Origin: Phaeosaccion multiseriatum
Lineage: Eukaryota; Ochrophyta, other classes
Length of the DNA stretch: 64,000 nt
NCBI GenBank assembly: GCA_965112735.1
Contig: OZ218950.1
Location: forward strand, 4,836,001 to 4,900,000
Direction: 5' to 3'
Shown here: in pieces, positions 43,272 through 55,422 of the stretch
How the letters are laid out: every line of letters starts with the position of its first letter
How positions within the stretch are numbered: the first letter of the stretch is position 1
Notes under the pieces: generated by a model
The model's input: only the letters and a program-made list of their open reading frames with translations
What the model was told of the DNA's origin: nothing
The model's database searches: none
Translations under genes and position numbers: made by a program

Positions 43272-46224
43272 CACACACGTACGCACACACATACACACAC
43301 GCACATGTGCACACACACACAGCACGCACGGCACACGTGAGCACGAACATCGTGAAGGGGTGACATCAGACCCCCCACACTTAGGCCAGTGCGTAACAGA
43401 CACCGCATACAGCCAGTAAGTCACAAATGGCACCTTGTTGCGAAACACGAACCTTTCGTTGGGCCCTCACTCTGCCGCAGAAGAGGTCCCAAGCCGTGCG
43501 CAGTGCCTTGGGCCTGCCCTTCAGCATGTGACCCTCCACCTGTGTCACAAATGGTAGCAGACAGACAAACAGATATGCATTATGTGTACACGACAGGATG
43601 GACGGACGGACGGACGGACGAATATCGCAAATCGTTTGGAAAACAGGTGAGTGAGCTGTGCCACTCTGCCCCCCCCCCCCCCTTGCCCCCGTCCGCCTGG
43701 TCTGCCTCCCTCCCTCCCTCACTCACCAACAGATGGCAGCGATATGCCCTTCTCCTCTCCGCCGTGCGTGGCTCCGCCTGTTCCTCCTCTTGGGCATCTT
43801 GTAAAGCACGGAGCACCACCTCCGTCTGCTGGGCAATCTCCTCCCCTCTCGCCCTTTCCCCTCCTCCCCCCCCAAGCCTCGCCTGTATGTCTGCAATGCT
43901 CGCGTGTTGGTGCTCCAGCCTCTCCCGCTGCCCCCGGAGCTCTGCACGTAAAGCCTCTAGCGTGTGGCGGTGACTGTCTGCCAGCCTACCCACTGCGCTA
44001 CTCTGCTGGACAATGCCCACCTGGAGTGGGGAATGGGAGGATGGGAGGAGAGTGCAGGGCGGGCGCTTCAGTCTGTGTATGTGTATGTATGTATGTATGT
44101 GTATGTGTGTGTATGTGTGTGTGTGTGTATGTATGTGTGTGTGTGCGGAAAGGAAAGGGATAGACGCTCTGGAAAGGGCAAGTGACCTTCTCATACATAC
44201 AGTGAACAAGAGTTCGTATGTATGTACGTGTGTGTGTGTGTGTGTTGGGGGGGGGTGAAGTGTGTCAGTGCCCCCTGCTTTCCGCCCCCGTTCCTCTCTC
44301 CCTATCTCCCTACCTCCCTACCTCCCTTGTCTTCCCTCCCGCCCCCCTTGCCAGTCTCCCGCACGGACATAATGTTTATCCCACAAACCTGTCGCTCAAT
44401 TTCAGCATCCAACAGCCCATGCACCTCACCCAGCCGCTCCATATTCCGGGCCCTTCGTCTCTCCGTGGCCACCGCGTGTCGCCTCAGGGCTACGCTGAGC
44501 TCATGCAGAGCTAAGCAGGCGTCGAGGAGGAGCTGGCTGGAGTGATTCAAGGCACGCACTTGCTCCCGAAGGGCCTTGATGGTGCGGGCGGTAGGGGCTG
44601 TGCTAAGCTCCGTCAGCGAGGAGAGGCCCTTACTATTGCATTTGCTGCTGCTGCTGGTGGCGGTGATGGCGGCTGCTGCCTGTTGCGCCTCTTGAAGCTG
44701 CTGCAGCAGGGCATACGGCAAGTGCAGCTCTGTCAGCTCTCTGTCCAGGGCGGCGATCACCGGCGGAAGAAGAGACACCCCTCCCTCCTCGCCTCGGCCT
44801 GCCTCGTCATGCCACACCGCTGCCCCTTTCCCCATTCCCTCCCCGCCTTCCCCTGCCATCCTCAGGGCGTCTCCCCCCTCCCATCTCAGAAGGGGGGGCG
44901 GCGGGGCTTCCATCTCCCTCAGCAGCCGCTCGATATCCTCTGATCGGCCGAGAATGTCCCTCAACGTACCCTCTTCCTCCGTTCCGATGTTGTCCTTCTC
45001 ATCGTCCTGGTCCCCCTCCCCTCCTCCTCTTGCTTCGCCCCCTCTCTCTGCTGTTCCCCTGCGCTGTTCAGATCCCTGACCCGTTCCTTCTCCATCCCCA
45101 TGTCCATTAAAGTGTCGTTGTGTCGCCTCCACTCCTCCTCCTCCTCCCCCTCCTCCTTCTCCTCCTCCCTCTCCTCCTCCTCCTCCTCCTCCTCCTCCTC
45201 CTCCTCCTTCTCCTCCTCCTCCCCCCCTTCCCCCTCCGCCCCCCCCCTCCCCTACATCATCACCCCCGTCACCACCAAGTTTGGACACGGTCCGACCCCT
45301 CTTGCGCCCCCCCCCGCGAAAGAAGCAAGCAGCAGCTGCAGCTGGGAGGGCCCTGAGGGGCGAAGTACTGGAGGGTCTCGACTGCCCTTGCTCTCTCGCA
45401 CAGCTCCTCGCACTCGGGCTCACACTGTGCGAGCCTGGAGACGGAGATTGGTACCGCCCCCGCTGCTGCTGCTGCTGCTGCTGCTGATCTCGACGCTGCC
45501 GTTGTCTATGCTTCAGATGGCACAGATGATGAGAGTACGACTGTGGTCCAGATGACTGCTGCTGCTGTATCACCAACTGCTGCTCCTGCTGGTGCTGCTG
45601 CTCTGCCCTCCATGCCCCTCCCCCCGCTGGGCTGGTGGGTGGAGAGAAGCGCAAGTGAGCCTCTCCCTCTTGCACCCTCTGGAGATAGCCCTTGACAGAG
45701 TCCAGCGTCTCCTTCCACTCGTCCTCCCCCTCCGCCCCCTGCAGCCCAACCCTACTTCCCTCTTGGTCCCGCCCTCCCTCCTCCTCTCCCTCGCGCTCTT
45801 GTCGCGGCCGCCCGTCCTCCCCCTGCTCCTCCTCCTCCTCCTTCTGCTCCCGTCTGCCTCGCTGAGACCTAGGCTGCTTCTGCTGGCGCCACGCGTACTG
45901 CGCTTGCTGCCCTTGTTGCACTTGGGCCACCCACTCCCAATCAGAGCCCCCCGGGGTCTCTCCCAACCGCTTAAGGTAGTCTGCTGCCTCTCCCGTGGCT
46001 GTGAGGAGCCTTTTGGCCTCGTCCTGCCGAATTCCCTCTGCCACAGAGAGCAGCTCCAAAGCGTCCTCCTACAGTTTCAGTTTCACATTCACATCGCAGA
46101 GAAAAGTCACACGTAAAACGTCAAATGCAAAGCACAAGCAAAGCAAAAGCAAAAGGATAGGAGGCCGGATGCCCACAACCCAACCTCCACTCCACTCTCG
46201 TTCACTCAACACATCTAACAAGTC

Positions 46225-46282
<58 letters not shown>

Positions 46283-46597
46283 GCAACAACAACCACAACA
46301 ACAAGAACAAGAAGCGCTCAATCTGCATGCCTCGCAGACACAACACACAGACACATTTCATATTACACACCTGCAGTCGTAGTTGGAGCTCTGTAAAGAT
46401 CCTGTCCCACAGCCGCGAGGCTGCGCTTCCACTGCCACTGGCCTTACCCGTATGCCTTCCCACCCCCTCGAAGGCTTCGTTGCTGAGCTTCTGCTGCCTT
46501 CTTGCGGAGAGCACTGCTGAGAACATGTGCATGCCTTCGGACATGACCTCTCTGCGGAGGGCCTCCGACCGTTCTGGGTCCTGTAGGAGGAGCAGGA

Positions 46598-46631
<34 letters not shown>

Positions 46632-47153
46632 GGAAGAGGAGGAGGAGGAGGGTGGGAGGGTGGGAGGAGCAGGAGGCGCACAAAGGCAGTGAACAGCGTG
46701 TCTTTGAGGTGTCGCGGCAATACAACACTCAAGGATGCGAGCGGACGGAGGCGACGGACGTGCGTGTGAACGGGACCGACACACGCAAACGCACACACGC
46801 ACACGCACACACATACACGCACGTACACAAACACCCACCCACACACACACACGCACACACACATACACACGCACACACACATACGCACGCACCATCTGGT
46901 CCAGCCTTCCCAGGGCGATGATTCCTCCGACGCTGAGGTCGAGGAGAGGGCGCTGCCTCCACGCATAGCGGGGCAGGCACTGACGACGCTCCAAGGCCCC
47001 CCGGGGGGCCCACAGACTCTCGCGCATGGCCACGTGGCAGGCGAAGAGCTTTGCCATGTGCTGCAGGACCACGACGCGCTGGAAACCTGCAATCAGTTAG
47101 TCAGTCAGTCAGTCAGTCAGTCGACGCGTGTGTGCGTGTGCGTGTGTATCTGC

Positions 47154-47196
<43 letters not shown>

Positions 47197-47435
47197 GCAG
47201 ATGCACGCGTGCTTAGTCAAAGCTCCTCTACGCGTGCCCTGTTCTGTTGAGGGGTTTGGGGGAGGGGAGTGTGCCCCCAAAGGTCGGCACCAAAGGTCTG
47301 GACTCGATTGCCGACCCGGAGACCAATGGGATATCGCCTGACCCACCGACTCAACCCCTGCCCCGCCACCACACACACCCACTCTCTCTCATGCACACAC
47401 ACGCGCGCACCCACACCCACACACGCACTCTCCCC

Positions 47436-47486
<51 letters not shown>

Positions 47487-48883
47487 CCCCTGACCCACCT
47501 CGAGTGAGCTCTTCCTGCAGTGCCAGGTCCTTGCGCACAAGGCTGCTGCTCTCCTCCCTCTCCCCCTCCCCCACCTCCAAGCCGTCTATAAAGCGCAACT
47601 TTTCCCCCGCCAGAAACACCACGTGGCTGCGGTAGTTGGGCATATAGCACACGGGGTTGCTCTCGAGAGTCACGCTCGTCAGCCCAGGCAGGTGACCGAG
47701 GGGCCAGAGGTCCTAAGGCCGGTAGAAGGGGAGGAGGAGGAGGAGGAGGAGGAGGAGGAGGAGGATGAGGAGGAGGAGGAGGATGAGGAGGAGGAGCAGC
47801 AGTTAGTGAGCAGTTGGTGATACAGTAACAAGTAGATCCACTGGGACAAGTGGAGGTACAAAAGTGGAGAGGGAAATGAGACAGCACATACAGGTTTTGA
47901 GCGCGCGTCACGGACGTGACTTACCGAGGTGAACTTAATAAGGTTTCCCGCCAGACTGAGGCTGCTCACCCTCGAGAAGGCCTGAATGCCCTCCAAGGAA
48001 GACACCGAGTTGCCCCCAAGGAAGAGGGTGCGGCATGCGTCGGACACGCTCAGAGGCACATCGAGGAGGGAGGTGAGGCGCTTGCCCACCGCGGAGATCT
48101 TGGAGCCTGTTCAAGGGTTCGTGAAGGGGCGGGGAGGCATGTTAAACGGAGGAACAGCAGCAGGTGGAGGAGGAACAGCAGCAGGTGGTGGTGGAGGTGG
48201 AGGAGGAGGAGGAGGAGGAGGAGGAAGGTGGTGTGGTGTGGGGCGCCCTCTTGCAAGCCCAATCCCCCCTCACGCCCCCCATTATGCAGTGCTTCTCTCC
48301 TCTCCGTGGACTTCACCTGACATGAGACCGGGCACAGTTCGAAGAGCCTTGCCGAGAGAGAGAGAGTGCCGCTCCCCCCTGGGCCGCTTGGCCAGAGAGG
48401 CAGTCTGCGGGTGCTGCTGTAACCGCTCTTCACTGGCATACGAAGGAGCTGGAGCTCTGCCTGCAGACGCCTTGCTGCCCGCCGAAGCCTGCTCCGAAGC
48501 CCCTTCTTCTGGCGCGGTCTCTGCCCTACCATTACCTGTAACTGTCGCCGTCCCACTTGCCGCCACCGCCGCCGTGATGTTGCATGAGAGGACGTCCCTG
48601 CTCCTGCCGAACAAAACCTTGGACGGCCCACGGCCAATCAGCCCCCTCAGACCGCCACTAGTGCTTCTGCGGAGGAAAGAGAGGCCCTGTAAGTCGTCGT
48701 CGTCGTCGTCCTCCCCCTCTTCCTCCTCGCCCACCCCTGCAAAGCTCACCCTTCTCCTCCTCGGCGGCGGAGGGAGGCTGTGACTGTGGGTGTGACCACG
48801 CATCCCCGGAGTCCCAGTCTGATCACAGGATCGCCGGCCCCTCCTTGAAGTGGAACCGCTGCTGCTGCTTCCCTCAGGCGGCG

Positions 48884-48914
<31 letters not shown>

Positions 48915-49686
48915 GTGGTGGTGGTGGGCTTGTCTGGCGGTGCGGGAGCCCTCCCGTGCTGCGACTGGCGGTGACGCCTCTACTGTTGCGTTGGCCAATT
49001 CTGCCAAGGTTATGACTTTACCGTCGTTCGCTCGTCTTGGAGGGTAAAAGGGAGCGTGAGCAGGAGACGGAGGGGAAGGGGGGGAAGCTTCCTCCTCTCC
49101 ATCATCACACGTCTTCTCGTCCCACGACAATGGTTGCTGCTGCCGAAGAGAATCCCTGCCACCCCCAGCCCTCGCTCCCCACACGGGGTACTCGAACGAG
49201 TCATCGGAGTGCGCCAAGGGAGCTGATGGCCTGCCCGTCGAGGTGTTGAGAGAGGCCAAGAGCCTCTGGGCTTGCTGCTGTTGGTGCTGAGGAGGAGGAG
49301 GATGAGGAGGAGCGGGTGTCGGAGTGGCGTACTGTCTCTGTCGAAGAGAGTCGGCCTCTAACCAAAACTGACTCCTCGCCAGCGCAGCGGCAGCGAGGCC
49401 TCCTTGCCCCCCCCCCCCCCCTCGGCCATTTCGAAGCAGAGTCGCTCGGCAGGCCCGACTGAGGAGCACAAGGTGCAGGAGACTGAGTGGGCGAGGCAAT
49501 AGCCCCCTCGTCTCTCTCTACTCCTGCTCTTAGCCCCCCTCCTGCCTTCGCGGCGCCCTGCTGCTGCCTCAGGTACAGGTTGACGTAGCTGTTGCTGTTA
49601 ACGTGGGTACTGCTCGAGACGGTACCCTGCTGTAGGAGCTGCTGCTGCTGCTCTCGAGGACCACCGCAGCCACCAGACTCCAACAT
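37890..49686 (-). CDS. LRR, coiled-coil and SFI1-like giant protein
   Basis: Sixteen exons: 49686-48317, 48106-47925, 47712-47499, 47086-46893, 46580-46371, 46068-44389, 44020-43727, 43539-43453, 43222-42852, 42728-42031, 41750-41617, 41309-41133, 40941-40516, 40137-39982, 39746-38682, 38510-37890. All junctions match in phase and total ~2,625 residues if one G is removed from the G15 run at 49407-49421. Residues ~457-590 are leucine-rich repeats with a C-terminal cap ([43 protein letters not shown]). Residues ~590-1410 are helical with a Gly/Gln-rich insert. Residues ~1380-1810 have repeated L..W motifs ([46 protein letters not shown]) like centrin-binding SFI1 repeats. More coiled coil and a poly-Q/Ser tail follow. 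LRR plus coiled coil recalls LRRCC1/CEP97 centrosomal proteins, so a basal-body role is inferred. The 5' end is the weakest part. Confidence 0.78.
39249..39264 (-). repeat. TTGGTGATACAG element in coding poly-Q
   Basis: Read on the minus strand as QLVIQ within a poly-Q run of the LRR giant. A C-variant of the element lies at ~38411 (frame read as GDTAAA), and an inverted G-variant at 38894-38905. Confidence 0.9.
45565..45576 (-). repeat. TTGGTGATACAG element in coding poly-Q
   Basis: Encodes QLVIQQQQ in exon 6 of the LRR giant. Confidence 0.9.
47814..47825 (+). repeat. TTGGTGATACAG element in an intron
   Basis: Lies in intron 2 of the LRR giant, in the orientation opposite to the transcript, next to GAG/CAG repeats. 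Confidence 0.9.
49407..49421 (-). other. G15 homopolymer with apparent frameshift
   Basis: The minus-strand reading frame shifts by one base across this run. Upstream and downstream frames are both open and compositionally alike. A tract of 14 G would restore a single frame. Confidence 0.6.
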
Positions 49687-50114
49687 GCTGCTGCTGCTGC
49701 TGCAGCTTCCCCCTTCTCTCTGCACGCTTTGCTCATCCCCTCCCACTACTCTCCTTTCCCTTTCACTCCAACGGCCTGTTGTTGGGCATGCGAGAGCAGT
49801 CTTTGTCCTTCGACGACTCCTCCTCTTCGGCTCCTTAGCGATCTGTCAGCATGTTCTGCCACGAAGGGAATATGGAAGATTTCTTTCACTGTGCTGCTGA
49901 TGGCCTATCCGCGTGGAGGGAGGAAAAAAAGGAGGGTCGGGAGTTTGGGAAGAGAAGATCATCAGGAGAAGCGAAATTTCTGTCGGTCGGTTGTTAAAAG
50001 TCACTGTCGTCAATCTCGATTACAAGGAGTGAAGGAAGAGAAAAGAAGAGGAGCCTTGCGCCTCAATGGAGGGGCTCTGAGAGGCCTATCTACCTCTCCA
50101 GCAGCAGTAGCAGT

Positions 50115-50149
<35 letters not shown>

Positions 50150-50666
50150 CAGCAACAACCCCCCCCCCCAAAATTACCGCATCACAACTAGAAGAATCTG
50201 GCGGCCTGGGATCCTTGGGTAGGCATCGGAGGGACCAGCATAGCAGCACCAACGCACCAGCCAGGGTCTTGCATGGTCAAGAACATGAAGCTTTGATGCG
50301 CGAGGAGGACTGCTGGTCCTGCTGTCTTTCTTGAGCACTTGGGGTTCTGCGCCGCAAAATATCGGAATGCGAGCCACGAGAACCCCTCTTTCGTCATGAT
50401 AAAGCTTACTGTGACTCCAGCGACAAGGCAGGCTCTCTCACGCTTCTCCTGAGGAGCCCTGAGGACTTTGAGTGGAGGGATCCAAGAAAAAAAGAGGAGC
50501 ACCCCAACACTGGTGGTACGGAAGGACACGCTCTGCCTTGAAATATAGCTGGGGTGGGGAGGAGTAGAGGTCGAGAGGAGCATTAGTGGTACTTCAGACA
50601 ATGCCAACGACTTGAGACCGCAGTGGCGACAAGGGGAGGAGGAGGAGGAGAGGGACGTCAGAAAAT
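49687..50666. promoter_or_regulatory. Divergent region, LRR giant and gene 10
   Basis: 980 bp between the assigned starts. It probably holds the 5' leader, and perhaps a first exon, of the LRR giant, since its frame stays open upstream of 49686 to an AG at ~49780. A CAG run (50100-50155) and a C10/A4 run lie in the middle. A 139-codon minus frame (50188-50607) has no recognisable features. Confidence 0.45.
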
Positions 50667-51441
50667 ATGGGTGAGGAACTCCAAGAGCTGCGCATCTCGC
50701 AGCATGAAGTGCAAGAAGACGTCGAGGAGCTGAAGAAAGTCGTCAGCCACCTTAGACACAGAGTCGAGAGCGAGGGTAAGTGTGAGGTTGAGAGGAGAGA
50801 TGGTGCAGCGGGAAGCAAGCCGGGGAGGGGTGCGTCAGGAGGGCCAAAGGATTCGCACACGCTGGGGTCGGTACTGACTGCCCCCTCACGCCAACCCCCC
50901 TCATTGTCGTTCGCTATTGCCCTCTTTTGTCTCTTTGTTGATGATATACTCGCTTGCTCAGGTGGAGGCCAATATGAAAGACTGCAACGAGAGATTGGGG
51001 AGGTCACACGGGAACGGAATGAGGTGAGTGAGTGAGCAAGCGTGTGTGCTTGCGTGCCCCGATGCATACACCCCATGGCTCTGCCCAGGCATCGGTCCTT
51101 CGCAACGCTCTGTGCGTATCACGCCTCCTCTTCCCTTCCTCTCTTCTCCATGCCCCCGACCGAACGACATGACCTGCTCATCAATTGCACCTCTCCACCA
51201 CCATGCCAACTACTGTGGCGGTGTGTGATACATTCTCACTCACTCACCGCTCCCCTCAGGCCATTTCGCGGCTGCGGGAGGCAAGGTTGATCAATCTCCA
51301 GCTGCAGCAAGAAGCCGAGGACAGAGATCGTCTCTACGAGGCCTATGTTGCAGTCCTGGCGCAGAACGGTACCGAGGGAGAGGGAGACGGGGGGGGGAGG
51401 GAGGGGGAGAGGGAGAGGAAGAGGGGAGTGCGCGGAAAGGG

Positions 51442-51473
<32 letters not shown>

Positions 51474-54387
51474 GTGACTGCCCAGGCAGGATGCCGCTCC
51501 CCCGTCTCGTGTCGGTGATGTAGGGCATTCCTTCCCTTCCCTTCCTTTCCTTTCCCTTTCTTTTCTTTCCTGCCTTTTTGACCTCCTTCCTCCCCCCTTC
51601 CTCCTTTCAATCCTTCCTTCCTTTCCCTCCTTCCTTGCAGTCCATCCATCCTCTTGGCTCTTCACTCCCTCAAACGTTTTTTCGAATTGTATATCACGTC
51701 TATGTGTGATCTCTGTGAAGTGCCACGCGAGAGTCTGCGCTGCTGTATCACCAACTTCTCCTCCACTCCAATCCAATCCAGCCTTGAGTTGGCCCTTTGG
51801 ACTGGACCGGACTGACCGTCACCTCACTTTCCCCTCTCCCCCTTGTGCTTTACTCTTGATTCAGGGAGGCTGAAAGACCTTGTGCGAGAGGGCCGCACTG
51901 GGAGAGGAGGAGGAGGAGGGGTGAGGAAGGGGCGGGGGGCGGCGGCAGCAGCAGCAGTAGTGGCAGCAGCAGCGGCAGAGGCAGAGGCAGAGGCAAACAT
52001 CAACGTCCAATTGTATCGGCCTATGAGCGCAAGGCGCAGACTCACGACTGGGTTCGCTCGTCTCAAGTATGAAGGCGGCAACGGTGATTACGACGAGGAT
52101 GTTGACGATGACAACATCTACTACCTTGATCATCCCTCAGATAGCCGCGCTGTTGCTGCAATAAATGGCATTGCGATGAATGACCATCACCGGGGGCGAA
52201 GGACCAAGGCCTCCTTGAGGGGAGACAAGGGAGGAGGTGCAGCAGCAGAGGCAACAGCAGCAGCAGCAGCAGTAGGGGCAGCAGCGGCAGCAGCAGAGGC
52301 AGAGAGAGGACCACAAGACAGATTAGACAGGGGAGGAGGAGGAGGAGGAGGAGGAGGAGGAGGACGTGGTGGTGGTGGTGATGGTGGTGGTGGTGGGCAA
52401 GGCAGGCAAGCGAGGCCAAAGTCCTGGGCGGGTGTGGCAACGAGAAAAGGGGATACTCCCACAAGAAGGTCGTTGGAGTCTGCCGCTGCTGTTGCTCCTC
52501 CCGCTACTCCCGCTACCACTGCGAAAGGTGGGCGGAGCAACAAGCTGAGGAGCAGGAGGGAGAAGCCTAAGATGGGGGGGGGCAGTAGCAGCGCTGCACG
52601 AACAAGAGGGTCAGCAGCAGGGCTGAGTGTGCCTGCACAGGCGGCGATCATCTTGCAGGAACAGTTGGTGATACAGCAGCAGCAGGAGGAGGAGGAGGAT
52701 GAGGAGGAGGAGGACGAGGAGGAGGAGGAGCAGCAGCAGCAGCGGAGACAAGAGGAGGGCGAGGAGGAGGAGCAGCAGAAGGAGGAGGAAGCGAAGGGTG
52801 GAGCAGCCCGAGGCAGCAATGGAGGTTCTAAAGGCACTCACCACTCGACCGCTGCGCCCAAAGCGACAGTCACGACGAACTGGGCTGAGGTGACGAGGCG
52901 AGGACCCACATCTCGACGGCTGAGGTCAGACGGCGCTGAAGGCGGGGTGCAAGAGGGCGGACCCAGCAGTCGAGACAGAGGTAGCGGTAGTGGCCTCAAA
53001 GGGGGTCCGGCGGCTTCGGTGGCGGTTGTTAAGGCAGGCAGAAGGCTTAGCATGGGGGGCGGCGGCGACAGCAGCGGCGGCAGGCAGAGCGTAGACGGCA
53101 ATACGCGGGGCCTCAACGAACACTCTTCCGACAACCCCGACGCAACCGGCCTGGAAAGTGCTGCTGCTACTACTACTGACGGTGGTGGTGGTGGTGGTGG
53201 TGGTGGTGGCGAAGCGCTGCCCCACGGCGGCGGAGGGGCCGGGGGGGAGCAGAACAGAGCCAGAGCCAGAGAGGTATTCGAGGAGGATATGGTGAGTCAA
53301 AGCAGCTTGAGGATGATGTACAACGAAATCTTCTTGCTGCCTCGCTCCGACGAGACGGATGTTGTTGAGGTACGTGAGGAGGAGTTTTGGAGGAATTTGA
53401 GTTTCAGCCATGTCGGCGTTTGCTTCCCTACGATAGGAGTCGGAGGCCTTGGCGTGAATTTCGTCTCTCAGTCTGTCCGTTCGCTCGTTCGTTCGTTAGC
53501 TAGCGTACCTGCAAGGACCCAGAGCATGTTTAGCCGCCGCTTTCTAGCCCCCCTGTTGATGTGGTGTACATCGGGGAGGGTAGGCAGCATGACGGGAGGA
53601 GGAGGTCCCTCACCCCTCGCGTGTACCTCTCTCGCTTGCTCTCGTGCCTAACAGCCTCCCAAGCGACTGGAGCGACTACTGAGGCCACCTCAAAGCACCC
53701 CCTTACAAAGAAATCGTCAGGTGTGTGTATATGTGTATGTGTGTGTGTATATGTGTGTGAGTGTTTGTGTGTGTATATGTGTGTGTGTGTTTGTGTGTAC
53801 CAAGTATGTGTGTGTGGGTGTGTGGGTGGGTTGGTACGTGAGGATACGTGCGGTGGTGGGGATAGGGGTAGGAGGTGACACAAACGAGGAGGTCGGAGGG
53901 GGAGGGAGGGAGGAGGGAGGGAGGGAGGAAGGGAGGCCATAGAAGAGAGCGAGAGAGGAAAGAGGAGATGCACTCCGTTTCCATTACCCACGCCCCTCCC
54001 TCCCCCCCTGGGTGTCACGTATGCTATCGTGTCGTCTTTCCCCTCCCCTCCCCTCCCCTCCCCTCGCCTTGCCTTGCCTTGCCTTGCCTTGCCTTGCTTC
54101 AGCGGCCTTCGTCGGGTGGGAGCAGCGCCGACCGATCGGGTGGAGGTGGAGGGGGGTCACGTCGGATTACATCGGCCACACGCAGCACTCGTGCCAGAAG
54201 CAGTCTTCCCCTGCCCCTGGCCACCAGGAGTGCTACCAAGAGTGCCACAAGGAGTGCTACGAGAAGCGCCTCCAAGAGAGGAGCAGGAGCGGCGCCGGGA
54301 GGAGAAGGAGGGACAGGAGCGGGGGCAGAGCGAGGCAGCAAGACTCGCGTGCAGCCGAAGCGTCTTGGTCGCAAGCGCCCGTCGTGA
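50667..54387 (+). CDS. Coiled-coil and disordered protein, unknown function
   Basis: Six exons in phase: 50667-50775, 50962-51023, 51260-51368, 51865-53369, 53655-53720, 54103-54387; 711 residues. Residues 1-93 are a clean coiled coil (HEVQEDVEELKKVVSHLRHR, YERLQREIGEVTRERNEA, LQLQQEAEDRDRLYEAYV). Residues ~94-560 are low complexity with Ala, Gly, Glu and Gln runs, including QLVIQQQQ. A short ordered-looking block, MVSQSSLRMMYNEIFLLPRS then DETDVVEPPKRLERLL, spans ~565-610. The tail is Ser/Arg/Thr-rich with RSATKSATRSATRSAS repeats and a basic end (VQPKRLGRKRPS). I do not recognise the family. The head-to-head partner is the LRR giant. Confidence 0.78.
51743..51754 (-). repeat. TTGGTGATACAG element in an intron
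   Basis: CTGTATCACCAA in intron 3 of gene 10, antisense to the transcript. Confidence 0.88.
52665..52676 (+). repeat. TTGGTGATACAG element in coding sequence
   Basis: Encodes EQLVIQQQQ in exon 4 of gene 10, between Ala-rich and Glu-rich tracts. Confidence 0.9.
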
Positions 54388-55422
54388 TTGATGTATAGGG
54401 GAGGGGAGGGGAAGGGAGGGGAAGGGAAGGGAAGGGAAGGGGAAGGGGAAGGGAAAAGGGCGACGAACGCTCCACGGGTAACGTGCGTGAGTGGCGTGCG
54501 TGCGTTTTACGACGTTACTTTCTTATTAGAAATGTGTGTTTGTTTGTTTTTTCTCTCTCGTGAAGCACTGCTGAGTGTTTTTTTTGATATTTTCTTTTTA
54601 CGTATCACAGGGAGAGAAGGGAGGGAATGGGAGGAAGGATACTTTACGCGTAATGCACTTAAAAGAGTGCGTCGTTTAATTTAGAATGAATGAATTAAAA
54701 AGGGAAAGTTTTAAGGAAAAAAAATAAGGCCCTAATTATAATTTTAGGAAACGAAGGAAAACCAAGGTGGAAAGGAAAAAAATCAAGGCCTTAATTGTCA
54801 TTCATTTTTGTAATTTTAATAAAAGCAAATGAAACAACGAAGTCTTTCCTTCCAAGGACAATACAAGGCTGTAAATTTTTTTAAAGCAAATGAAACAATT
54901 TTTATGTCGCATGGATCCCACCATGGCACTGCAAGAGGGTTCAGTCTCCGCTCCGTGGAGCAAGTACAAGTAGGCTGAAGTCGGAAAAAGTTGGGCGTGG
55001 TGGGGTTCCTTCTCTGGGATCGACACGGTCACGTCACCTGCCCTCGTCTATCAATTTGCTTACAGTGTGGCGTCTTACGCATTGAAGTGTTGGCTGCTTC
55101 TTGCCTGCTTTGTTGGCTGGTCGGACATGCTGCTTCTTGCCTGCTTTGTTGGCTGGTCGAACAGCAGTGGTTACCTTCCAGAGCTGACCCTGAGGTAACT
55201 GTAAGCTTGCGAGAGGAACGAGACAGGGACCTCGTCGATCCTGCACGAAGATGAGGGGCGCCAGGAACGATCCAGGAAAGATCAAGGAAAACCCCGGTCT
55301 TTTGCACCGAGGCCCCTTGCGGCCCAATTGGCCTTTTACCTTTCGTCTTCTCTCTCGTCTGCCGTCCCCTCTTCCTACCCCCCCCCCCTTTCTTCAATCT
55401 ATCCCTCCCTCCTCAGCTTAGC
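54388..55422. other. Convergent intergenic region with AT-rich island
   Basis: No exon seen. Bases ~54500-54910 are strikingly AT-rich against the GC-rich background and contain repeated AAGGC(C) and AAAGCAAATGAAACAA (54822-54837, 54883-54898) motifs. A 31-bp segment is tandemly duplicated at 55093 and 55129 (period 36). Confidence 0.7.

Noticed and set aside
50188-50607. 139-codon minus-strand frame upstream of the LRR giant
   Set aside because: No family resemblance and no clear in-phase splice link; kept only as possible 5' leader sequence.
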